Assembly (NCBI GenBank): GCA_030654965.1
Contig: JAURWL010000214.1
Coordinates: 1-37,624, forward strand
Length of the DNA: 37,624 nucleotides
Reading direction: 5' to 3'
Source of the DNA: Dehalococcoidales bacterium
GTDB taxonomy: Bacteria > Chloroflexota > Dehalococcoidia > Dehalococcoidales > Fen-1064
In this document: piece by piece, positions 1-6,955 of the stretch
Numbering within the stretch: position 1 is the first letter of the stretch
How the letters are laid out: every line of letters begins with the position of its first letter
Made by a program: the position numbers and the translations under genes
Notes under the pieces: generated by a model
Told to the model about the DNA's origin: nothing
The model's database searches: none
What the model saw: the letters and a program-made list of their open reading frames with translations, nothing else

Positions 1-55
1 CCAAGAGTCCGAGTATCGCTAACCAAAGTTGACCGTTATAAGTCGGCGCATCGAT

Positions 56-166
56 TCAGAATTTCTCTTCGGTGAAACTGAACCTCAGAATCCGGGCTAA
101 TGCTAAACCTGTGGTAGATTTACCCGCACCAGCCATGCCAATCAATACAATACACTTCTTTTTCAC
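56..166 (-). pseudogene. Truncated P-loop kinase fragment (shikimate-kinase-like N-terminus)
   Basis: A GTG-started reading frame of 36 codons begins with a basic stretch and a hydrophobic beta-strand (IVLIG) that runs into a perfect Walker A motif, GMAGAGKST, followed by a helix (GLALARIL) and then a stop. This is the first beta-strand, P-loop and helix of a nucleotide kinase of the shikimate/adenylate kinase type, which is normally about 170 residues long. No Walker B, lid or substrate residues follow, so it cannot be a working kinase. GGAGG lies 17 nt before the GTG, too far for a good ribosome site. I read it as a remnant. The parent could also be another small P-loop ATPase. Confidence 0.55.
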
Positions 167-296
167 GAAGATACTCGAATGCGCCTCCAGTCTTCCCTGA
201 CCCGCTCTTTGGGATATTACCTTGAGCTAACGGGAAGCCCCGGATGTAGTGCAGGGTAGAGTTATCCCGTCTCAGAATCAAATTAATGGCGAGCTC

Positions 297-461
297 CTAA
301 ATGGTCTTTACTGACTCCGGCGTTAGGGCAAGTGTGTCAGGATTACAGCGATAGCCGCATTGCAGACAAACATACTCGCCGTCGTGCTCCAGATACATAT
401 TCCCACTGACACATCGGGGGCAAGGTGACCACATCCGGCGTTTATCAGGATACCCGTCCAC
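297..461 (-). CDS. Small zinc-ribbon protein, 54 aa
   Basis: The frame starts at GTG and is preceded by AAAGAGG with an 8-nt spacer, a good ribosome site. The 54-residue product carries CPRC at residues 14-17 and CLQC at 32-35, with GNMYLEHDGEYV between the two cysteine pairs. That is a classic four-cysteine zinc ribbon of the transcription-factor or rubredoxin-knuckle type. The last 15 residues are polar and lack features. Nothing shows its partner; such mini zinc ribbons usually bind nucleic acid or act as small structural subunits. It is too short for ordinary gene callers but has a start, ribosome site, coherent fold and stop. It points the same way as the downstream P-loop remnant and is separated from it by about 130 bases. 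The gene is well supported; the function is unknown. Confidence 0.7.
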   Translation of the reverse strand: MDGYPDKRRMWSPCPRCVSGNMYLEHDGEYVCLQCGYRCNPDTLALTPESVKTI

Positions 462-588
462 TTTCGATACCTCTTTATATACTCCCTATATATATTTTAA
501 CATGCCGAAATAGTGTACCGTATCATTTCCCATTTTGATTAAGGGCTCTCCGTCGGACCGTCTATTGTCGAAAAACGTCCGCTCAATT

Positions 589-611
589 CCACGCCTGAGT
601 CCTGAGCGTGG
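589..611 (-). terminator. Weak hairpin downstream of the CoA-transferase operon
   Basis: CCACGC and GCGTGG form a 6-bp stem around an 11-nt loop, 30 nt after the stop of the 641-1966 gene. A run of five T (minus strand) follows after 13 nt, which is farther than usual for an intrinsic terminator. The assignment is tentative. Confidence 0.3.
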
Positions 612-640
612 CATCACGTCCGGAAAAAGGAAAATTTATT

Positions 641-1966
641 TTAACCTAATGCAGTTTCTGTATAAGCCGTTCCCCCGATAATGTAGTCCTGTTCTTCCAG
701 TCGTTTTATTTCTTCGTCAGTCATGCCAATCACTTCTTTGAAGACGTAATCATTATGCTCTCCAAGCATACAGGGGGGTATCTTTATACTCATCGGCGTT
801 TTGGAATATTTCCACATCATCCCGGGGAACATGTGCACACCGCAGTTGTATTTCGTGCCATCCACCCTTTCGTAAAATCCACGCGCTATGACTTGTGGGT
901 CACGCAATGTATCTCTTTCGTTAAGCACGGGCATAGAGGGCACTCCGTATTTTTGCAGGATGAACATTACTTCATAATCGTCGTGTTGACTGGTCCAGGC
1001 TTTGATGTATTTATCCAGTTCATCCTGATGTTGATACCTGCTTTCGTGTGTGGCAAACATCTCCTGTTTCGTCCAATCAGGATTGGCGATGGCTTCACAA
1101 AATCCTCGCCACTGCTTGTCATTGTAACAGGTAATACATACCCACCTGTCTGCCGCACCGCGGCACGGGTATACCCCGCACGGTGCTGCCCATAAATCCC
1201 GATTACCTTGGGTGCGTCTTACCCGTTTGTTCATCGTGTAGTCCATGATGGCTTCCGCAAATTGCGGGATAACGGTATTGGCACTCCCTGAGTCGATAAG
1301 CATTCCTTTATCAGTTTTTGCCCTGTGCCATAATCCCATCAGGATGGCTGATGCCGCCGCCATTCCCCCTGAGGCGTCCATCTGATAAACATCCATATAA
1401 AGATGAGTAGGGTGGTCTTCATCCGGGTAACCCCTCAGCCACGCATGCCCGATGAGCGCCTCGATGTTTGTTCCGTATCCGATGTAATATTTGTAAGGAC
1501 CCTCAACCGCGAACCCCGGGGCAGTGACATAGACCAGCCTTGGATTCCACGCGCTGAGTACGTCGTAGGTCAATCCCAGCTTCTCGATAGTCCGCACCGC
1601 ATTGTTTTCGAAAAAAACATCGCATTTCTCGATGAGCCTTCTAAAAACATCTTTACCTTCAGGTCGTGTTAAATCCATCGTACAGCTTAGCTTATTGAAA
1701 TTTTTACTGGCGTAGGCGGCGCTCCGGTTCCATATTCCCTCGGTAGTAATATCTTTATCATGGAATGTTCTGAGCAGATTCGGATTAGCCACCGTATCGC
1801 CGTGGACCGTCCCCGGACGAGAAGCGGGCGGACGAAAATTAATTGTCTCCACACAGATAACCTCTGCGCCCATATTGGCAAGCATCTGGGTGCAGAATGG
1901 TCCTGCATAAACCACTTCGATACTGGCTATCCTGATTCCCTCCAGTGGCAAACGTAATTTGTTCAT
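641..1966 (-). CDS. CaiB/BaiF (class III) CoA-transferase, catalytic-Asp subunit
   Basis: This 441-residue protein moves CoA from one acyl-CoA to another carboxylic acid, as in formyl-CoA transferase, carnitine CoA-transferase CaiB and benzylsuccinate CoA-transferase. It opens with the family signature LEGIRIASIE...AGPFCTQMLANMGAEVICVE. The family's catalytic aspartate sits in a D-x-x-x-G context followed by an alanine-rich helix; here D197 (DASGG) fits that. The family motif after it, G-x-x-I-D, is at 221-225. Start ATG has GGAGAG 6 nt upstream. It follows the 1995-3218 gene by 28 bases on the same strand, so the two are surely one transcript and perhaps two subunits of one enzyme. The acyl substrate cannot be read from sequence. 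The length is typical or slightly long. Confidence 0.9.
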   Translation of the reverse strand: MNKLRLPLEGIRIASIEVVYAGPFCTQMLANMGAEVICVETINFRPPASRPGTVHGDTVANPNLLRTFHDKDITTEGIWNRSAAYASKNFNKLSCTMDLTRPEGKDVFRRLIEKCDVFFENNAVRTIEKLGLTYDVLSAWNPRLVYVTAPGFAVEGPYKYYIGYGTNIEALIGHAWLRGYPDEDHPTHLYMDVYQMDASGGMAAASAILMGLWHRAKTDKGMLIDSGSANTVIPQFAEAIMDYTMNKRVRRTQGNRDLWAAPCGVYPCRGAADRWVCITCYNDKQWRGFCEAIANPDWTKQEMFATHESRYQHQDELDKYIKAWTSQHDDYEVMFILQKYGVPSMPVLNERDTLRDPQVIARGFYERVDGTKYNCGVHMFPGMMWKYSKTPMSIKIPPCMLGEHNDYVFKEVIGMTDEEIKRLEEQDYIIGGTAYTETALG

Positions 1967-1994
1967 TTTTCACTCTCCGTAGTTCTATCTCGTG

Positions 1995-3218
1995 CTAGAT
2001 TATGCCCGTTTCTTTGAATCCTTTAATGTCATCTTTTTGGTAGCCCAACTCATTAAGGATCTCTTCAGTATGTTGCCCCAGTAAGGGGGCTGGCTTATTC
2101 GCCTGCGCAGTAAGCTGAGGAAACCGGGTTGGTAAACCAGGGTAGAGAAATCTCCCAGCTACCGGATGCTCAATATCGAGCCAGTAGTTGACGGCTTTAA
2201 AATGCTCGTTCTCTACAAGATCCTGAGGAGAGCTGACCATCATGCAAGGCACTTTGTATTTCTGTGCTTCCGCCATCAGTTCTAACTTGGTTCTTTCTAC
2301 AGACCAGGCGAGACATACTGCCCAGTTTTCGTACAATTTGTCAAGGTCGTACAGGTCAGGAAACTGCTCATCCAGTTCCTTGCGCTTTTGCTCATCACCG
2401 CCGGCTAGCATATCCAGATACCGGGGCCACCAGGCGGAGTCGGCGCGCCACTGCACAAAACCATCCTTACACGGCATAATATTTTGCGGCATAATAGTAG
2501 TCGATGAAATACGCGGGTCATGTCTAATCATGAGCATACCACTATATAGATAAGCCAGCTTATCGCGAGCACCGTTATCCACACTGCCCAGCATCGTCTC
2601 CATTAATGAGAAATCGACATACTGTCCTTCTCCCTGGAAACGACTGGTAAACAAAGCGCCCATCGTGGCGACAAAGGCAGTGAGTCCTGACTGGTATTGC
2701 TCACAGTTCTCACCCCGCTTTGTCGGCTCACGTTCTGGTAAACCGCAAGATGCCATAAAGCCGCTCACGGCATTCAGAGTCAATTCTGACATAGCAAAAT
2801 CACGGTACGGACCGTATTGCCCGAAGTTTGAGATTGAGGTCATTACCAGTTTGGGATTGATTTTCTCCAGTACAGTGTATCCTAATCCAAGCTTGTCCAT
2901 CACTCCCGGGCTGAAGCTCTCTACCACCACATCGGCAGTCTCAACCAGCTTCTCAAATATCTCCTTGCCTTTCTCAGATTGCAGGTTCAGGGTAATGCTT
3001 CTTTTATTGGTATTGAGATTGAGAAACAATCCGCTTTTCTCCGGGTGAGGGACATCGCCAGCGAATGGCTTCAAATAACGCGCGCCGTCTCCCTCGCCCG
3101 GTTTTTCTATCTTAATGACATCTGCGCCATAGTCAGCAAACATTTTGCAGCAGTAGGGACCGGCTATGTAATGACAAACTTCTATTACTTTCACATCATC
3201 CAATACCTGATATGCCAT
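1995..3218 (-). CDS. CaiB/BaiF (class III) CoA-transferase homologue lacking the catalytic Asp
   Basis: A 407-residue class III CoA-transferase fold. The N-terminus is LDDVKVIEVCHYIAGPYCCK with the CoA-binding ADYGADVIKIEKPGEGD segment, and the family motif GEGQYVDFSLMETML is at 196-210. Where the family has its catalytic aspartate (four residues before the helix glycine), this protein reads Q174 in EQYQSG; E173 is adjacent. The thioester chemistry that uses an Asp-CoA anhydride would therefore not run as usual in this chain. It begins at ATG behind AAGGAGGG (spacer 5), is the first gene of the pair, and is followed after 28 bases by a homologue that does keep the Asp. A heteromeric enzyme with one catalytic and one non-catalytic chain is the simplest reading; a changed mechanism is the alternative. 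Confidence 0.88.
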   Translation of the reverse strand: MAYQVLDDVKVIEVCHYIAGPYCCKMFADYGADVIKIEKPGEGDGARYLKPFAGDVPHPEKSGLFLNLNTNKRSITLNLQSEKGKEIFEKLVETADVVVESFSPGVMDKLGLGYTVLEKINPKLVMTSISNFGQYGPYRDFAMSELTLNAVSGFMASCGLPEREPTKRGENCEQYQSGLTAFVATMGALFTSRFQGEGQYVDFSLMETMLGSVDNGARDKLAYLYSGMLMIRHDPRISSTTIMPQNIMPCKDGFVQWRADSAWWPRYLDMLAGGDEQKRKELDEQFPDLYDLDKLYENWAVCLAWSVERTKLELMAEAQKYKVPCMMVSSPQDLVENEHFKAVNYWLDIEHPVAGRFLYPGLPTRFPQLTAQANKPAPLLGQHTEEILNELGYQKDDIKGFKETGII

Positions 3219-3332
3219 TCTGCCCTCCTTGATCCCTGAATATGTATTACGCCTTTAGTATCTCCTTGTGCCTGAGCGCTCTCGCCAATGACTGAAAGTA
3301 ATAAAGTATATCTCTTCCCAAGCTATGCCTTG

Positions 3333-3527
3333 TTAGGATTTCTTCCTGAATGGTCCCTTGTCTGGTACCTTAATGCTAGAATCTGCGGTAGAAGCGAAAA
3401 CTGATAATAATCTTTTACCTTTAACTTTGCATTTGGGACAATAGGCTGGCTTATCAACTTCGCTAAACGAACGCATTAATTCAAAATCCACTCCGCATTT
3501 CGTGCAGTTATATTCGTAGATTGGCAT
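3333..3527 (-). CDS. FmdB-family zinc-ribbon protein, 64 aa
   Basis: The product has the FmdB/CxxC_CxxC_SSSS signature: MPIYEYNCTKCG, then about 20 residues, then YCPKCK. The two cysteine pairs make a zinc ribbon. I start at the internal ATG because AAGGAGG lies 5 nt before it; the upstream ATG at 3545 sits in front of that ribosome site and is not the start. The family was named for a putative regulator in the formamidase/amidase operon, and its members recur beside CoA-thioester catabolic genes; the biochemical role is unproven. It lies 115 bases upstream of the CoA-transferase pair on the same strand and may be co-transcribed with it. The C-terminal tail is short and basic (GPFRKKS). Confidence 0.85.
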   Translation of the reverse strand: MPIYEYNCTKCGVDFELMRSFSEVDKPAYCPKCKVKGKRLLSVFASTADSSIKVPDKGPFRKKS

Positions 3528-3690
3528 GTTTCCCTCCTTCTTCATTTAGAAATTGCTGGCCTTCGAAATTTGGCTACATTCTACATCTATTATCCTTGAT
3601 AGTGGATGATTTTACAGCACTTTTTTGTAGAGATGAAGCTAATCACTTTATCCAATCCCCGGTTCGTACCCAAAGACCCACCCCGAAAAA

Positions 3691-4059
3691 CTATTTACTC
3701 TCCAATTTCTTGCCACTCTGAACTTTGTCAGTCTTCCCTTCCTCTTTCCTGCCACTCTGAACCTTGTCGGCCTTACCTTCCTCTTTCTCGTCACTCTGAA
3801 CCTTGTCGGCCTTACCTTCCTCTTTCTTGCCGACCTCAACCTTATCGGCCTTACCTTCATCTGACGGACGATTGCGGTTGCTTTGGCTATCGGTAACATA
3901 AAACCCGGAACCTTTGAAAAGAATTGCCGATGGGGAGAATAGCTGGCGGACCTTGCCCTGACATTTAGGGCAACGGGGACTCTCTGCATCCTCACTAAAA
4001 CGCCTCTTCAGTTCAAAGCGACAGGCGCATTTTTCACATTCGTACTCATAGGTAGGCAT
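3691..4059 (-). CDS. FmdB-family zinc-ribbon protein with repetitive charged tail, 122 aa
   Basis: Residues 1-40 are the FmdB zinc ribbon (MPTYEYECEKC ... PRCPKC), followed by the common family segment KGSGFYVTD near residue 50. Residues from about 68 onward are four near-identical 13-residue units of the type EGKADKVQSGKKE, highly charged, encoded by 39-bp tandem DNA repeats. Such tails are usually disordered and vary in copy number. Of two adjacent ATGs the second is preferred, since GGAGG is 5 nt from it and only 2 nt from the first. It precedes the shorter FmdB paralogue by 160 bases. The function is unknown beyond metal binding; the tail may bind nucleic acid or protein, which is an inference only. 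Confidence 0.85.
   Translation of the reverse strand: MPTYEYECEKCACRFELKRRFSEDAESPRCPKCQGKVRQLFSPSAILFKGSGFYVTDSQSNRNRPSDEGKADKVEVGKKEEGKADKVQSDEKEEGKADKVQSGRKEEGKTDKVQSGKKLESK
3702..3857 (-). repeat. 39-bp tandem repeat, 4 copies, inside the FmdB gene
   Basis: Units occupy 3702-3740, 3741-3779, 3780-3818 and 3819-3857. The three right-hand units differ at only a few positions and the leftmost is the most diverged. The unit length is a multiple of three, so copy-number change keeps the frame and lengthens or shortens the charged protein tail. Confidence 0.9.
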
Positions 4060-4636
4060 CATGTCCTCCAGAGTTTTGAAACTATTTTACCACAGTATTA
4101 TTCCTATGCCCCGTTTGATTAGGGAAATGCGGGTTAAAATCTGCTAGGGTTTATGTTTTGAGATTACTTATTTTTGCGATAGTGTTGGTTATCTATTCGC
4201 CAAACTTGGGTAGGTTTATTGAAAACAGGAAGGTATCCCGAACGTAGATGACGTGGTATCTATCATTGCTACATGCTTGTTCAAGAATGCTAAAGTAGAC
4301 CTCATCCGATTTATAACGATGAGAGGGTAGATAGCCCCAGCCTTAAATGATAAAGATGTCCGCCGATTTTCACACTTGGGTCTTGAACGTGACGACTCCT
4401 AGCAACAATGGAACCTTTCAAGGTTATGGATGGGGAGACGGGTTTTTTATTAAGGGTTGAACTCCCCGTCCAGCGTTTTAGCCTTAAAACAGAAAGTTGT
4501 TAGATAAAAAGAGGTGTTTTTGAGCCTGGTGGAGACGGGGGAGGCTTCGTCTCCCTCAGAAACACGATATATCGTCAAATGGCTATAGTTGCCTCCAATA
4601 ATGCTAAATCTGACATAATTGGTTTAAATACAAACT
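4060..4636. other. Gene-free interval with serial hairpins
   Basis: No convincing coding frame is present. The stretch contains three hairpins in series: AACCTT/AAGGTT (4412-4425), GGATGGGGAG/CTCCCCGTCC (4428-4471, one G-U pair, 24-nt loop) and GGAGACG/CGTCTCC (4531-4554). A 12-bp perfect palindrome, ACGATATATCGT, follows at 4564-4575. It could hold a structured RNA or a decayed element; I see no recognisable RNA family. Confidence 0.5.
4564..4587. promoter_or_regulatory. Palindromic motif ACGATATATCGT plus TGGCTATA (copy 1)
   Basis: A perfect 12-bp palindrome is followed after 4 nt by TGGCTATA. The same arrangement recurs at 8177-8199 upstream of the nitronate monooxygenase promoter. A two-copy palindrome of this size suggests an operator for a dimeric regulator; no regulator gene is adjacent here. 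Confidence 0.4.
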
Positions 4637-4666
4637 AAGGGGATTCCCATTTATGGGAATCCCCTT
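4637..4666 (-). terminator. Intrinsic terminator of the hydrolase gene
   Basis: A perfect 14-bp stem (AAGGGGATTCCCAT and its complement) with a 2-nt TT loop lies 54 nt beyond the stop of the 4720-6759 gene. On the minus strand it is followed by TAGTTTGTATTT, a U-rich tract. It is strong, and symmetrical enough to act in both directions. Confidence 0.75.
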
Positions 4667-4719
4667 AACGAGCTTTTAATTTAGTGTAAACATTATCTTT
4701 GAGTCTGACATCGCCTGTC

Positions 4720-6759
4720 CTACTGGACGACAACCCTCACCCTACCGAGGTTCTGGATCCGAGTATAGCGAGTCTTGAAGTCGCCTTGCCGCTGTGAGGT
4801 GGCCTGAAGCGCCGGGAAGTAGGTGCCGGGTTTGGAGAAGGCATAGGTGGTCTTCAGGGTCACACGAGAAAACGACGAGTTGCTGTCATCGAACTGCTCG
4901 GCGACTGGATAGTCGCCAGCGCCCTCGAAGTCCCATTTTGCAGACACCACCGTGCCGGTACCCTGCGGCACTTCGATGACTGCGGTGAACTCGATGGTCT
5001 CGCCGACCGCGACCTCGACTCGCGCGCCGCCATTCGCTTTCACGGTGACCACCGGCTGGATGCCCTTACGCTCCGTGGCTGTTGGAGGTATCTCCACTTG
5101 ACCGTCCACCATCTTGTAGGTAGTACTCGGAGGTGGCGCCTGGCCCTTCTCGACCCAATCGCTCAGGTCGCGAAGCGCTTGCTGCACGATGCCAGTGTAG
5201 TTGATGATGCGGGTTGTCGCCACCGGTCGGCGATCGCCCGGCACAACCGCCGGTCCCGTGTGCATGGCATTGTCGGTGAACCAGAGCCTGTATTGGTCGT
5301 CTAAACGGTTCCCCAGCACCGCCTGTACTTGCATGCGGTACCAGTCCGCCTGCCAGGGGAAGGCGGCCTCGTCCATCAACGACTCAACCACGATCATTTT
5401 CCCTGCAAACCGACCCGTCATGGTGGAGCCCATGGCGTACCGGGTGTAGCGCGGACCCAGCAACATGGGCCGCTGCGGGTACACCGGTTTACCCGCGACT
5501 TTGAACTGGTCCCAGCAATGGTAATCAGGCCCCGGGATCTGGTGGCGGTGAAAAGTTTGGGCTGCGAGATACGTCCCGTTATCGATCACCGCTTCGTCGC
5601 CGGCCTTCATTTTAACCAGTTCCTGGAAGTTCGTCTCGCCAAACCCAACCATCACCAGGTCGCCGACCACTCCGGCAACGTAGAGCACGTGCCCGGCGAC
5701 TGCACCGCTCGTTAAGGTAAGGGTGTTCCCCTGGAGCCTCCCTTCCGGCATTTTCTCGAACTTGACTGCTGCCGGCATCTCTCCTGCGGCGTCAGCCAAT
5801 CTTGAGGACATCGATACCATCGTGCCCATTGAGGCAATTTCCTTGGTCTTCAATACCTGTTTTATTTTCACCTTGTGCTGGACCCGTTCTCGCAAGAGGG
5901 ACTCGGGAGCTTTCTGTCCGAGGTAGCCCGGAACCGTCCAGAAGTCCTTGAAGTACTCGGGGTCCCACTTGAGCATGTTGTCCAGGAACATAGCTAAGAT
6001 TCCCGTGTAGGCAAGAGCGATCCTTTCGTAGGCGAACCATATTCGTGGCGGGCACCCCATCCGGGTCACCTCGGCAAGTACTTCACGCTCCTCGGTGTTC
6101 AGATCGCTATACATATCGCCGCTGCCACCAGGCTCCAAAGCATCAACGATGGCAGAGAACTTGTCGCGCAGTACCCGGATGGCATGACCCTGCACCATAA
6201 ACATGTAGGGGATGCTCATGGGCGATCCTTGAACAAATGGCACCCCGCCGTCCCAGACACCGGGACAGTTCTCCAGACAGGCGAAGGTCTTGTAGGCTCC
6301 GCCGCTGCCGCCATAAGCATAGCCATAGGGGCGGTGCGCGCCGTACATCTCGGCAGCCAGCACCCGCGAGTACCTGGCCGTAGAAGAACTGGCTCGATAG
6401 CCGGTGATGGTGGTATCATCGCCAGGGAACATGACCGTCCGGCCTTGGTTTGATTCCACGAGGTAGGCGCCGCTCTCCATGGCGAAGGGAATCGGGTCAG
6501 CCAGTGTTGTGGCCGCTGGTGCATTAATCGCAGCAGTCTCTATGCCCGTAACCGGCAAGAGCATATGGAAGAACCGTCCTTCGTAGCGTTCCGCCGGCGG
6601 GAAGTAGAAGGAGAACCGACATTCGGTGTCTTTGAACCCGCCATGGACATAGCGATGGCGGACCGGCTTGTCCCTCCACTCGTCGATGTCCACATACGGC
6701 GCGTCGAACATCGGGTCCCTCGATCCGGCAGGCCCACCCATCTTGCTCATATTATCCAT
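4720..6759 (-). CDS. Putative alpha/beta-hydrolase (tannase/feruloyl-esterase-like) with C-terminal PKD-like domain
   Basis: A 679-residue protein with no signal peptide or membrane segment. A nucleophile elbow, YGGSGGAYKT (Ser152), is followed much later by candidate acid D463 (ESLMDEAAFPW) and candidate base H500 (DNAMHTGP). This order (Ser, acid, His) and the spacing fit an alpha/beta-hydrolase with a large lid, as in the tannase/feruloyl esterase group; I assign the group by motif only. From about residue 565 a beta-rich module with AKWDFEGAGDYP and TYAFSKPGTYFPALQATS resembles a PKD/Ig-like domain, usually a surface or carbohydrate-contact module. That is odd in a protein without a visible secretion signal. 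ATG is preceded by GGGAGGT (spacer 7). The gene is clearly more GC-rich than its AT-rich flanks, suggesting transfer. The substrate is unknown. Confidence 0.6.
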   Translation of the reverse strand: MDNMSKMGGPAGSRDPMFDAPYVDIDEWRDKPVRHRYVHGGFKDTECRFSFYFPPAERYEGRFFHMLLPVTGIETAAINAPAATTLADPIPFAMESGAYLVESNQGRTVMFPGDDTTITGYRASSSTARYSRVLAAEMYGAHRPYGYAYGGSGGAYKTFACLENCPGVWDGGVPFVQGSPMSIPYMFMVQGHAIRVLRDKFSAIVDALEPGGSGDMYSDLNTEEREVLAEVTRMGCPPRIWFAYERIALAYTGILAMFLDNMLKWDPEYFKDFWTVPGYLGQKAPESLLRERVQHKVKIKQVLKTKEIASMGTMVSMSSRLADAAGEMPAAVKFEKMPEGRLQGNTLTLTSGAVAGHVLYVAGVVGDLVMVGFGETNFQELVKMKAGDEAVIDNGTYLAAQTFHRHQIPGPDYHCWDQFKVAGKPVYPQRPMLLGPRYTRYAMGSTMTGRFAGKMIVVESLMDEAAFPWQADWYRMQVQAVLGNRLDDQYRLWFTDNAMHTGPAVVPGDRRPVATTRIINYTGIVQQALRDLSDWVEKGQAPPPSTTYKMVDGQVEIPPTATERKGIQPVVTVKANGGARVEVAVGETIEFTAVIEVPQGTGTVVSAKWDFEGAGDYPVAEQFDDSNSSFSRVTLKTTYAFSKPGTYFPALQATSQRQGDFKTRYTRIQNLGRVRVVVQ

Positions 6760-6801
6760 TCTATAAACCTCCCTTGTCCTTTAAATTTCATTTAAACAAA
6801 G

Positions 6802-6827
6802 AGACCTGGGAAAAATCAGCTAGGTCT
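6802..6827 (-). terminator. Probable terminator downstream of the nitronate monooxygenase gene
   Basis: AGACCT and AGGTCT form a 6-bp stem around a 14-nt loop, followed on the minus strand by CTTTGTTT. It lies about 130 nt after the stop at 6956 and ahead of the hydrolase gene. The T-rich flanks on both sides would allow bidirectional use. Confidence 0.4.
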
Positions 6828-6955
6828 TTTATTATGTTTATTCTACAATTTGTTTTAGATCATTTATGCATTTCATGTTACTTTAACATTTTAGAGAAAC
6901 ATCGATTCCAAAGGTTATCGGAGCTGAATAATCCAGGTAAATCCCAAATCCATCA

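Noticed and set aside
755-1195. Plus-strand 146-codon frame over the first CoA-transferase
   Set aside because: It lies wholly inside a confident minus-strand gene, and its translation has no known motif or ribosome site.
3702-3857. CRISPR array
   Set aside because: The repeats are contiguous without unique spacers and keep a protein frame. No spacer-repeat array or cas gene was seen anywhere in the window.
3606-3896. Plus-strand frame with repeated CHSEPCRPYLPL-type peptides
   Set aside because: It is the antisense reading of the 39-bp repeats of the FmdB gene; the minus-strand frame has the zinc ribbon and ribosome site.
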